From positions 1 through 43,452 of the forward strand of contig NZ_CAKUAL010000013.1 of the NCBI RefSeq assembly GCF_934636505.1: a stretch of DNA of 43,452 nt. Reading direction: 5' to 3'. Under the pieces are notes generated by a model that worked only from the letters and a program-made list of their open reading frames with translations, was not told the DNA's origin and ran no database searches. Below are positions 7,357 to 14,743 of the stretch, piece after piece. A program made the translations under genes and the position numbers. Source of the DNA: an uncultured Ellagibacter sp. (lineage in GTDB: Bacteria; Actinomycetota; Coriobacteriia; Coriobacteriales; Eggerthellaceae). The first letter of the stretch is position 1. The number at the start of each line of letters is the position of its first letter.

Positions 7357-9987
7357 TTACGCTGCCTTGTTCTCGGTTTCAAGCTTGCGGGCAACCTTTT
7401 CGTCCTTCTTGTCGTAATTCGGCATCGGACGGAAGATTTGGAAGAGCATGAGCGCCGCGATGATGATGGCGATCACGGTCCAGATACCGAAGCTCACTTC
7501 GCCCAAGGCCAGGCCAACGAACTGGTAGAGCATGCAGCCCACGCACCACGCGAAGCCGCACATGTAGCCGATGGTGATCCAGAACCACTTAGCCGAACGC
7601 TGCTGCTGGCGAATGGTGCCCATTGCCGCGAAGCACGGCGCGCACAACAGGTTGAAGGCGCAGAAGGCGACGATCGCAGCGGTCGATCCGCCGAGCATCT
7701 GGGCAAAGCCGTACCACAGCTGCGGGTCCGCCTCGCCGAAATCGCCGAGCTGAGTGATGATGCCGACAGTCGCGACGACGTTCTCCTTCGCAACGAGGCC
7801 GGTGACGGCAGTTGCGGTGGCTTGCCAGTTCGCGAAGCCGAGCGGCGCGAAGATCCAGGCCAGCAGGTTACCGAGGCCAGCCATGAGGCTGTACTCCATG
7901 TAGTCGGGCGCCTCGGAATCAAGCAGGCCGAAGCCTTCGCCCGCATCGCCGAAGTTCATGAGGAACCAGATGACGATCGTGGACAGGAAGATGATGGTAC
8001 CTGCTTTGATGATGTAGCCCTTCACGCGCTCCCACATCGAGAGCAGGATGTTCTTCACGCCCGGCATGTGGTACTGCGGAAGCTCCATGATAAACGGCGT
8101 GGTCTCGCCGGCGAAGAGCTTGGTCTTTTTCAGCATGATGCCGGAGAGGATGATCGCAATGACGCCCATGAAGTAGAACATCGGGGCGACATACCAGGTG
8201 GCGTCGGAATTGCCGGACGCGATCGCGCCGAACACGAGGGCGATGATCGGCATCTTCGCGCCGCAGGGGATCATGGTGGTGGTCATGATCGTCATGCGGC
8301 GATCCTTCTCGTTCTCGATGGTCTTGGTTGCCATGACGGCGGGCACGCCGCAGCCGGAGGCGATGAGCATCGGGATGAAGGATTTGCCAGACAGGCCGAA
8401 CTTGCGGAAGATGCGGTCCATGATGAACGCAACGCGGGACATGTAGCCGCACAGCTCCAGGAAGCCAAGGAGCAAGAAGAGGATCACCATCTGCGGGATG
8501 AAGCCGATAACGGCGCCAACACCTGCGACGATGCCGTCCATAACGAGCGACTGCAGCCACGGGGCGACGTCGGCTGCCTCAAGGGCGTTGCCGATGATAG
8601 CGCCAAGACCCGGAATCCACAGGCCCCAAGAACCATCGGAGGGGTCGGGTTCTTCGACTTCAAGAGCAGCCTGGTAATCGGCGAAGGTGATCGCCTGCTC
8701 CTCGACCTCGCCGTCGTCGCCTTCGACCTCCATCGTGGCAACAGCGTGCTTGGCCTGGGCCTCTTCGTCGAACGCCGCAATCGCTGCCTGGGCATCGTCG
8801 TACTCGGCAACGGCGTCTTCGTACTCGGCCATAGCGTCGGCGTCGGTGGCGTCTTCGGGAGCCTCGGGCTCGGCCAAAGCCAGCGCATCGAGCACTTCTT
8901 GGGAGTCATCGGAGGGAAGGCCGGACACCTCGTCCTCGCCGAGGATGTTCTCGACGTAGGCGGTAATCTGCGCCTGGGCGTCTTCGTACTCGGCCGTGGC
9001 CTCGTCGAACGCCTCGCCGCCGGTGTAGAGCCAGCCGTCGCCGGAGATGCCGTCGTTAGCCCAGTCGGTCACAACGCCGCCGCCGACAGAGACGGCCAGC
9101 CAGTACACGAAGAACATGATGACGATGAAGATCGGCAGGCCGAGGAATCGGTTCGTGACGACGCGGTCGATCTTCTGGGTGGTGGACATGCCCTTGGTCG
9201 ACTTCTTCACCGTGTCGTCGACGACGCCAGCAATCTCGTCGTAGCGGGCGGAGGTGACGATGGACTCCGCGTCATCGTCGAGCTCGGTCTCAAGCGCATC
9301 GCGAATGGCATCGACCGTTTTCTTGTCGGAATCCGTCAGCTTGAGCTGGGAAATCGTGCGGTCCTCGTTTTCGAGCACCTTGATGGCGAACCAGCGAGCC
9401 GTCGCGGAGGAAACCCGCGAGCCGAGAACGTCAATGATCTTCGCGAGCGCCGTCTCGATCTCGTCGGAGAAGCGGATCTGCGGCGCGGCGGGAACGCCCT
9501 TCTTGCCGAGTTCGATCGCGGTCTTCACAAGCTCGTCCATGCCGCGGCCCTTGAGCGCCGAGGTGGGAACGATCGGGCAGCCGAGCTCGCGGGAGAGCTT
9601 GTCGACGTCGATCTTGTCGCCGTTCTTCTCGACGAGGTCCATCATGTTGAGGGCGATGACCACAGGCAGGCCCAGCTCGAGGATCTGCGTGGTCAAATAC
9701 AGGTTGCGCTCCAGGTTGGTCGCGTCGATCAGATTGATAACGACGTCCGGGTCGCCATCGAGAAGATAGTCGCGCGCGACGATTTCCTCAGGCGAATACG
9801 GCGAGAGCGAATAGATGCCGGGAAGATCGGTAACCGTGACATCCTTGTCTTTGGTGTACTTGCCTTCCTTCTTTTCAACAGTAACGCCAGGCCAGTTGCC
9901 AACATATTGGTTGGCGCCGGTCAGGTCGTTGAACATGGTCGTCTTGCCGCAGTTCGGGTTGCCGGCAAGCGCAATGCGAATTCCCAT
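7357..9987 (-). CDS. feoB: Ferrous iron transporter B with a long acidic insertion
   Basis: An 876-residue FeoB, against roughly 650-780 for common members. The N-terminal G domain shows G1 GNPNCGKT (9-16), G3 DLPG (54-57) and G4 NMMD (114-117), then a helical GDI-like region and the first membrane helix at about 281-305. Residues ~320-452 are an extra acidic Ala/Glu/Asp-rich segment between membrane helices 1 and 2 (EYEDAVAEYDDAQAA), outside the membrane in the expected topology. The membrane core follows, with the conserved GCGVPAVMATK and CGAKMPIIALVF gate motifs. ATG 9987 has AAAGG upstream. FeoB moves Fe(II) inward. It is third in a feoA-feoA-feoB operon, and a hairpin with T-tract precedes it. 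Confidence 0.97.
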   Translation of the reverse strand: MGIRIALAGNPNCGKTTMFNDLTGANQYVGNWPGVTVEKKEGKYTKDKDVTVTDLPGIYSLSPYSPEEIVARDYLLDGDPDVVINLIDATNLERNLYLTTQILELGLPVVIALNMMDLVEKNGDKIDVDKLSRELGCPIVPTSALKGRGMDELVKTAIELGKKGVPAAPQIRFSDEIETALAKIIDVLGSRVSSATARWFAIKVLENEDRTISQLKLTDSDKKTVDAIRDALETELDDDAESIVTSARYDEIAGVVDDTVKKSTKGMSTTQKIDRVVTNRFLGLPIFIVIMFFVYWLAVSVGGGVVTDWANDGISGDGWLYTGGEAFDEATAEYEDAQAQITAYVENILGEDEVSGLPSDDSQEVLDALALAEPEAPEDATDADAMAEYEDAVAEYDDAQAAIAAFDEEAQAKHAVATMEVEGDDGEVEEQAITFADYQAALEVEEPDPSDGSWGLWIPGLGAIIGNALEAADVAPWLQSLVMDGIVAGVGAVIGFIPQMVILFLLLGFLELCGYMSRVAFIMDRIFRKFGLSGKSFIPMLIASGCGVPAVMATKTIENEKDRRMTIMTTTMIPCGAKMPIIALVFGAIASGNSDATWYVAPMFYFMGVIAIILSGIMLKKTKLFAGETTPFIMELPQYHMPGVKNILLSMWERVKGYIIKAGTIIFLSTIVIWFLMNFGDAGEGFGLLDSEAPDYMEYSLMAGLGNLLAWIFAPLGFANWQATATAVTGLVAKENVVATVGIITQLGDFGEADPQLWYGFAQMLGGSTAAIVAFCAFNLLCAPCFAAMGTIRQQQRSAKWFWITIGYMCGFAWCVGCMLYQFVGLALGEVSFGIWTVIAIIIAALMLFQIFRPMPNYDKKDEKVARKLETENKAA

Positions 9988-10076
9988 GATCTACCTTTCC
10001 AAAATCAACGATGCTTACCTTTGCTGCTTCGCCGAAACGGCGGCACCCTGAAGGGTCGGTGCGGTCGCTTCGATAA

Positions 10077-10092
10077 GTTAGATGACACTAAC
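10077..10092. promoter_or_regulatory. GTTAG/CTAAC inverted repeat before feoB
   Basis: GTTAG-6 nt-CTAAC lies about 90 bases upstream of feoB in the feoA-feoB gap, between the hairpin after feoA and the gene. Its CTAACC edge matches half of the feoA operator-like site. It could be an internal regulatory site. Confidence 0.3.
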
Positions 10093-10100
10093 CGCCAAGC

Positions 10101-10123
10101 AAAGAAAAAGGCCTGCGAAGGCC
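10101..10123 (-). terminator. Intrinsic terminator-like hairpin between feoA and feoB
   Basis: On the minus strand GGCCT-TCGC-AGGCC is followed by TTTTTCTTT, ten bases after the second feoA stop. It could reduce transcription into feoB relative to feoA. Confidence 0.55.
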
Positions 10124-10132
10124 CTGCTCGAA

Positions 10133-10372
10133 CTAGAGAACGAGCACGCTTTCGGCTTCGCTCTTGCGCAGCGAAAGCTCATAGCCACGAACGGTGACCT
10201 CGATAGGATCGCCGAGCGGCGCCACCTTGCGAACGAAAACCTCGACGCCCTTGGTGATGCCCATGTCCATGATGTGGCGCTTGAGAGCACCTTCGCCCAC
10301 AAGGCGGCGCACCGTGGCGGTCTCGCCGATGGCGACATCGCGCAGCGTCTTGTCCTGACCTGCTTCTGCCAT
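10133..10372 (-). CDS. feoA: FeoA-domain protein, second copy
   Basis: A 79-residue SH3-like FeoA protein. Motifs LRDVAIGETATVRRL, GALKRHIMDMGITKG and EVTVRGYELSLRKSEAE are characteristic. ATG 10372 has AAGGAGGAG upstream; the open frame extends 5' but this start is clearly favoured. FeoA is cytoplasmic and modulates FeoB. It lies 158 bases after the first feoA gene and 145 bases before feoB. It keeps the standard RxxDMGI motif that the first copy lacks, so it looks like the canonical partner. Confidence 0.93.
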   Translation of the reverse strand: MAEAGQDKTLRDVAIGETATVRRLVGEGALKRHIMDMGITKGVEVFVRKVAPLGDPIEVTVRGYELSLRKSEAESVLVL

Positions 10373-10415
10373 AGCTTCTCCTCCTTTTCCTTCCTGCCTC
10401 AAAAGTCGTCCTGTC

Positions 10416-10470
10416 GCCGCAGCTTTCCGCGCAGTTGCGGAAACGGACGCAATGCGCCCTTTGCTGCGGC
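10416..10470 (-). other. Nested hairpin structure in the feoA-feoA spacer
   Basis: GCCGCAGC (10416-10423) pairs with GCTGCGGC (10463-10470), enclosing TTTCCGC (10424-10430) pairing with GCGGAAA (10437-10443). On the transcript side a further CCGCA/TGCGG hairpin lies just upstream (near 10490-10510). The spacer is too long for a simple operon gap and appears to fold as a multi-stem RNA. Confidence 0.4.
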
Positions 10471-10530
10471 TTTAGCTTTTCACGGGGCTGCCGCACTCCC
10501 CTTTGCGGAAAGTGCGCCCGCCCACGAAAA

Positions 10531-10815
10531 CTAACGGGTGATGATGCGCTGCGCGACCTGCTTGTTCAGTGCGACCTGCGCACCTTTGACCTCGACGATG
10601 AAGTTGCCCGCCTGCTCGGAGACGACCTTCACTTCAGCGCCGGCGACAAAGCCGAGATTCTCGAGATGATGGAGCACATCGCCCTTTTCGCGAACCTTGA
10701 CGACGGTGCCCGTCTCGCCCGTTTTCATGAAGGTGAGCGGCATCTGCGCCATGGAAGGTCCCGCAACAGTTGCGGTGCTCATGCCTTTGTCCATCGCCAT
10801 TGCTTCCTGCATCAT
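10531..10815 (-). CDS. feoA: FeoA-domain protein, first (divergent) copy
   Basis: A 94-residue protein with a 25-residue Met-rich leader (MMQEAMAMDKGMSTATV) before the FeoA domain (PLTFMKTGETGTVVKVREK, HHLENLGFVAGAEVKVV, NFIVEVKGAQVALNKQVAQRI). HLENLGF replaces the more usual RHIMDMGI-type motif, matching the variant FeoA group that occurs as a second copy in anaerobes. GAGG precedes ATG 10815. It opens the iron operon and carries a palindromic operator-like site 20 bases upstream. Two FeoA proteins with one FeoB is a known arrangement; the division of labour is unknown. Confidence 0.88.
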   Translation of the reverse strand: MMQEAMAMDKGMSTATVAGPSMAQMPLTFMKTGETGTVVKVREKGDVLHHLENLGFVAGAEVKVVSEQAGNFIVEVKGAQVALNKQVAQRIITR

Positions 10816-10834
10816 AGATACCTCGTCTTTCTTT

Positions 10835-10850
10835 GCTAACCGTGGTTAAC
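10835..10850. promoter_or_regulatory. Operator-like palindrome of the feoA-feoA-feoB operon
   Basis: GCTAACC-GT-GGTTAAC is a near-perfect palindrome 20 bases upstream of the first feoA ATG. Its position and the TAACC/GGTTA half-sites suggest a DtxR/IdeR-like iron repressor site. A further GGTTAA half-site lies at 10939-10944. Confidence 0.5.
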
Positions 10851-11092
10851 ATCTATCTATCATATGCCATCTCTGGCTCGATTTGGAAGCCTTGGTGAAC
10901 TTTTTTGTTTCCTGCGGCTAATCTCCATAATTCGCCGCGGTTAATTTTTCGTTACGAAGGACTTTGTGAACATACGCCGAAGCGAAGGTTGCGATAATGG
11001 TTGAATTGCAAAAATTGCGGATAATTTCCCTTTAAGATGTTTTCGCAGATAGTATAGTAAGCATGACTTATCTGAACGCGGAAGGTTGCAAT

Positions 11093-12673
11093 ATGAAAGA
11101 CAGCTTCGCCCCGGCTGCAGGCGTAAACGAGAACTTCTATTCCGACACGCGCGGCCTCGTGAGCGACCCCGTCCCCTTCACAAAGGCGGTCATTGACGGC
11201 CTGGCCCATGGAGGCGGCCTCTACGTCCCTGCCCACGTGCCGGCACTTTCGATCGACGAGATTTGCAGCTTGGCGGAAATGCCATACTCCAAGCGCGCCG
11301 CCACGGTTTACCGCGCCTTCGGCGTCGACCTGCCAACCGAGCGCATCGAGGCACTCATGGAGAGCGCTTACGGCGACCAGTTCGACGACGAGCGCATCTG
11401 CCCGATCACCTCGCTCGATGAGAACACCCACGTGCTCGAGCTGTGGCATGGCCCCACGAGCGCGTTCAAGGACATGGCACTGCAATGCCTGCCCCGCTTC
11501 TTCTCTGCAAGCGCCGAGGCGCTCCGCGAGCGCGGGGAACTCGACCACGACTTCCTCATCCTGGTGGCAACTTCGGGCGACACGGGCAAGGCCGCGCTCG
11601 AAGGCTTCAAGAACGCCGAGCACGTGCGCATCGGCGTGCTGTTCCCCGATGGCGGCGTGAGCGACATCCAGCGCAAGCAGATGGTCACGACCACCGGCGA
11701 CAACGTGCAGGTCTGGGGCGTGCGCGGCAACTTCGACGACTGCCAGACCGGCGTGAAGAACGTCTTCGGCGACGAGGCGTACGCCGAGAAGCTGCTCTCC
11801 GAGCACAACGTGACCTTATCGAGCGCGAACTCCATCAACTGGGGGCGCCTCATGCCCCAGATCGTGTACTACATCTCGAGCTACGCCGAACTGGTTGCCA
11901 AGGGCAAGGTCGAAGCTGGCAAGCCGATCGACGTCTGCGTCCCCACGGGCAATTTCGGGAACATCCTCGCCGCATGGTTCGCCAAGCGCATGGGCACCCC
12001 GATCGAGATGCTCTTCTGCGCGAGCAACGAGAACCGCGTGCTCACCGATTTCATCAACACCGGCACCTACGACATCTCCGAGCGCGACTTCGCACTGACG
12101 CCGTCGCCGTCGATGGACATCCTGGTGTCCTCCAACCTGGAGCGCCAGCTGTTCGAGCTTTCCGGGCGTAACGCCGAGGCGATTCGCAGCTGGATGTCCG
12201 ACCTGCGCGAGAAGAAATGCTTCCGCGTGGATGCCGACACCTTCGCGGCCGTGCGCGCCGAGTTCGCGGCCGACTCCGTCGACAACGAGACCTGCCTTTC
12301 TACCATCAAGGAGGTCTTCGATGCCAACGGCTACCTCATCGACCCGCACACCGCGGTCGCCTACAAGGTCGCCGAGCAGCTGCGCGGCGAAAATCCCGTG
12401 CTCATCGCGAGCACGGCCCATTGGGCGAAGTTCGGCGACAACGTGTATCGCGCGCTTCACGGCATGGCGCCCGGCGAGCCGCTTCCCGAAGAGGCTGCTG
12501 CGCTTTCGGGATGCCAGCTCAACGAGCTGATCGCCGACGAGACCGGGCAGCACAACGTGCCCGCCAACCTGGCAACCCTCGACGCGGCGCACGTGCGCTT
12601 CGAAGAGGTTATCGATAACTCGACCGAGGACATCGAGCACGCAGCAGCGGCTTTTCTCGGCAAGACAAACTAG
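11093..12673 (+). CDS. thrC: Threonine synthase
   Basis: A 526-residue PLP enzyme converting O-phosphohomoserine to threonine. The signature HGPTSAFKDMALQ places the PLP-binding lysine at about residue 126; ATSGDTGKAALEGF and VPTGNFGNILAAW are the phosphate-cradle and cofactor loops. Its length, with the N-terminal FYSDTRG start, matches the longer bacterial/fungal-type threonine synthases (about 450-520). The ATG at 11093 has GGAAGG seven bases upstream; the in-frame ATG at 11063 has none and overlaps a TATAGT promoter-like element. It is divergent from the iron operon and 49 bases before the ModE-like gene, perhaps one transcript. Confidence 0.96.
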   Translation: MKDSFAPAAGVNENFYSDTRGLVSDPVPFTKAVIDGLAHGGGLYVPAHVPALSIDEICSLAEMPYSKRAATVYRAFGVDLPTERIEALMESAYGDQFDDERICPITSLDENTHVLELWHGPTSAFKDMALQCLPRFFSASAEALRERGELDHDFLILVATSGDTGKAALEGFKNAEHVRIGVLFPDGGVSDIQRKQMVTTTGDNVQVWGVRGNFDDCQTGVKNVFGDEAYAEKLLSEHNVTLSSANSINWGRLMPQIVYYISSYAELVAKGKVEAGKPIDVCVPTGNFGNILAAWFAKRMGTPIEMLFCASNENRVLTDFINTGTYDISERDFALTPSPSMDILVSSNLERQLFELSGRNAEAIRSWMSDLREKKCFRVDADTFAAVRAEFAADSVDNETCLSTIKEVFDANGYLIDPHTAVAYKVAEQLRGENPVLIASTAHWAKFGDNVYRALHGMAPGEPLPEEAAALSGCQLNELIADETGQHNVPANLATLDAAHVRFEEVIDNSTEDIEHAAAAFLGKTN

Positions 12674-12722
12674 CAATCAGGAAACTACAGGCAAACAGAA
12701 AACCGTCGAAAAAGGGGAACCC

Positions 12723-13067
12723 ATGAGCAAGCTCACCAACCTCACTCCATCCATCAGACTTTCCATCAAGAACCCGGACTCCGAGAGCGGATCGGTGTTC
12801 GGCCGCGGCATCGCCGATCTGTGCCTCGGCGTGCGTGAGAAGGGCTCGCTGAACGCCGCCGCGAAGAGCATCGGCATGGCGTACAGCAAGGCCTGGCGCA
12901 TCATCAAGGAGACCGAAGCAGCCCTGGAAATCCAGCTGCTCAATCGCGATGGCGCCCACGGGAGCAGCCTTACCGATGAGGGCAACAAGCTCCTCGACTC
13001 CTATCTTGAAATCGCCAAGCGCGTTCAGGAAGCAGCCGAGAAGGAATTTCACCGTCTCGTCGACTAG
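12723..13067 (+). CDS. ModE N-terminal-type HTH regulator (no molybdate-binding domain)
   Basis: A 114-residue winged-helix protein. The core GSLNAAAKSIGMAYSKAWRIIKE followed by LLNRDGAHGSSLTDEG is the ModE/LysR-type DNA-binding domain seen in molybdate regulators. The C-terminal TOBE/Mop molybdate-binding domains are absent, so it is a stand-alone HTH. AAGGGGAACCC precedes the ATG. It follows thrC and converges on a zinc-ribbon gene with a 4-base overlap of stop codons. A role in molybdenum-enzyme control is plausible given the molybdoenzyme 23 kb away, but is inference. Confidence 0.85.
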   Translation: MSKLTNLTPSIRLSIKNPDSESGSVFGRGIADLCLGVREKGSLNAAAKSIGMAYSKAWRIIKETEAALEIQLLNRDGAHGSSLTDEGNKLLDSYLEIAKRVQEAAEKEFHRLVD

Positions 13068-13414
13068 GCATCGGCGGCTCTCATCCGCCCAGCTGGGGCG
13101 CATCCCGCAAAATCGACGGCAACCCGCACGCCCGCGGCGCCTTCCGGCACCGCGATATGGAGTACGAGGTCCCGCGTAGCCGGTTTCGCATCCGCTTTGC
13201 TTTCTTGGCGCACGTCCACGGGGCGTGCGCCTCTCTTTTTGTCCTCGGCTTCGATCGAATCGCGAGCTTTTCCCGAGCAATCCGACGGCTCCTCTGGTTC
13301 GAACACACCCCCATGCGCCTCTTCGGCATCGGGGGAATCGAATCGATGCAGGCATCCGTAGCAGGTCTCCATATCGTCGAACACCCGCGCCTTGCACACA
13401 GGGCACACTTTCAT
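13064..13414 (-). CDS. Small zinc-ribbon protein at the end of the Tad operon
   Basis: A 116-residue protein starting MKVCPVCKARVFDDMETCYGCLHRF: two CxxC knuckles (C4/C7 and C18/C21) forming a predicted zinc ribbon. An acidic linker follows, then a short beta-rich C-terminal part (LVLHIAVPEGAAGVRVAVDF). AAAGGACC precedes the ATG, and the start overlaps the DUF192 stop as ATGA. No family is recognised beyond the ribbon. Its position suggests a part in pilus biogenesis or regulation, which is inference. Confidence 0.7.
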   Translation of the reverse strand: MKVCPVCKARVFDDMETCYGCLHRFDSPDAEEAHGGVFEPEEPSDCSGKARDSIEAEDKKRGARPVDVRQESKADAKPATRDLVLHIAVPEGAAGVRVAVDFAGCAPAGRMRAADA

Positions 13415-13761
13415 CTTGTTGGTCCTTTCCGCTCTCTTTGCGCCGCATAGGCAACAAGCCCCACGCAGTCCCCTTCCGAAAACCATGCCCCGCATTCGGC
13501 AAAGCGCTCAATAGTCGCCACCGCACGAGGACATCGCAGACGCCTCATCGGGCCCACTGCGCGATACGATTCGAGCACGACACCACAGCGATCGACGAAC
13601 GCGATGTCGAGCTTTCGAACCATGCCGACGGTATGCACGTCGTTGCACGGCATGAGAATCAAAGGCTCGCTGCACCTGCGCCGCAAAAGCAGCCCGCGCG
13701 CCCTCGACGGGCCGTCCGTCGCCACCATGAGCTGCGACCAGGCGCGATCGCCCGACTTCAA
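13411..13761 (-). CDS. DUF192 family protein
   Basis: About 116 residues with the DUF192 (COG1430) pattern: VATDGPSRARGLLLRR, then LILMPCNDVHTVGMVRKLDIAFVD, and a terminal ECGAWFSEGDCVGL. The start is uncertain: the domain's first strand lies upstream of ATG 13728, so I chose the TTG at 13761, which overlaps the stop of the preceding Tad-operon gene. Members are small secreted or cytoplasmic domains of unknown biochemistry. It is translationally linked to both neighbours, so it is a true member of the pilus operon rather than a bystander. Confidence 0.75.
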   Translation of the reverse strand: MKSGDRAWSQLMVATDGPSRARGLLLRRRCSEPLILMPCNDVHTVGMVRKLDIAFVDRCGVVLESYRAVGPMRRLRCPRAVATIERFAECGAWFSEGDCVGLVAYAAQRERKGPTR

Positions 13762-14282
13762 TCCTCGCTTATCGCGCACTGCACGACCACGCTTGAGCCC
13801 TCCCCCATAGGCACGCACGACACCATCGCCCACAGGCACACGCCCCCTTCCTTCACAAAGACCGAGCACCCCTCGATGCCCGTTTCCGACTCAACCCAAC
13901 CTTTGCGCGTAAGCTCGCCCTCTATCTGCGAGAACTCGCTTTCCGTCGAATGTGCGCACGAGAATCCGACGACCCCGCCCCCGCCTGAAACCCGCACCGA
14001 CTTAGCCCCGCCGAGCGAGAAGAGCTCTTCCTCGAACCATGGGGGCACCGCCTCGATTCCCGTTTGCTCGCCCGCGAGCGACACCGCAGCATCGCCGTCG
14101 CTCGAATCAGGGCCACCCCCGAGCGCGATTTTCGCCTGGTCTCCCACATCTTCAGCCCAAAGCGCGCGGCCCATTTTCGTCGCCGCGCCCGCGACTTCGA
14201 GCCCCTCGTCGATCGCCATCGCGAGCACGATGACGACCGCGATCGAAAGCAAGGCGACAAGCGCCCGGCGCCCCTGCCCCAT
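13758..14282 (-). CDS. Unrecognised membrane-anchored protein of the Tad operon
   Basis: A 174-residue protein with an N-terminal membrane anchor (RRALVALLSIAVVIVLAMA) and a soluble part. The distal half has Gly-rich and Cys-containing strands (SGGGGVVGFSCAHSTESEF, CVPMGEGSSVVVQCAI), four Cys in all, suggesting an exposed disulfide-bonded fold. Its start overlaps the TadF-like stop as TGATG. I do not recognise a family. By position it could be an accessory anchor or assembly factor of the pilus. Confidence 0.7.
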   Translation of the reverse strand: MGQGRRALVALLSIAVVIVLAMAIDEGLEVAGAATKMGRALWAEDVGDQAKIALGGGPDSSDGDAAVSLAGEQTGIEAVPPWFEEELFSLGGAKSVRVSGGGGVVGFSCAHSTESEFSQIEGELTRKGWVESETGIEGCSVFVKEGGVCLWAMVSCVPMGEGSSVVVQCAISED

Positions 14283-14743
14283 CAGAACAGCACCCCCGGC
14301 TTGTAGACATCCACCACCAACTCCGTCGAATGCTCCAACTGCGGAAGCGATACGCCGAAAACGGAGGACTTCAAGCCCATGCCGAAAAGCGTCGGAGTGA
14401 AGCGGAGAGTCGCACGGAAGCGTTTCTGCCCGAACGACTCGCTCGCCACCGAGACGCTTGCCTCCAGGTAGTCCTTGTCCGCAACACCCATTCCCTCCTC
14501 GATCGCGCCAAGTGCAGCGGAGCAGCTTTGGCTCGAGTCCTCGCCATATGCCGGAGACGTCGCGAACACGCGCACCGCATTACGGGCAAGCCTGTCGAAT
14601 GCGGCGCACTCCGAGAAGAAGAGCATCGCGTTCATCGCAATCACCGCAATAGCGACGAGCACCGGGATCATCACGGCGAGCTCGACGGTCATCTGCCCGC
14701 GCTCGTCGCGCGAGCAGCCGAACCTTTCTTTTAGCCCGCCCAT
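14282..14743 (-). CDS. TadE/TadF-like pseudopilin
   Basis: A 153-residue protein with a class III-type prepilin signature near the N-terminus: RDERG-QMTVELAVMIPVLVAIAV, where Gly is the likely cleavage residue and Glu sits at +5. A beta-rich exposed domain follows (SVFGVSLPQLEHSTELVVD). TadE/TadF are minor pilin-like subunits processed by the prepilin peptidase. The ATG at 14743 overlaps the upstream stop as TGATG. The frame extends 5' but is overlapped by the large TadG-like gene. Confidence 0.8.
   Translation of the reverse strand: MGGLKERFGCSRDERGQMTVELAVMIPVLVAIAVIAMNAMLFFSECAAFDRLARNAVRVFATSPAYGEDSSQSCSAALGAIEEGMGVADKDYLEASVSVASESFGQKRFRATLRFTPTLFGMGLKSSVFGVSLPQLEHSTELVVDVYKPGVLF

Noticed and set aside
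7438..10197. Very long plus-strand open frame opposite feoB
   Set aside because: It spans feoB and feoA on the other strand, has no ribosome site or family motif, and its composition is that of a high-GC reverse frame.
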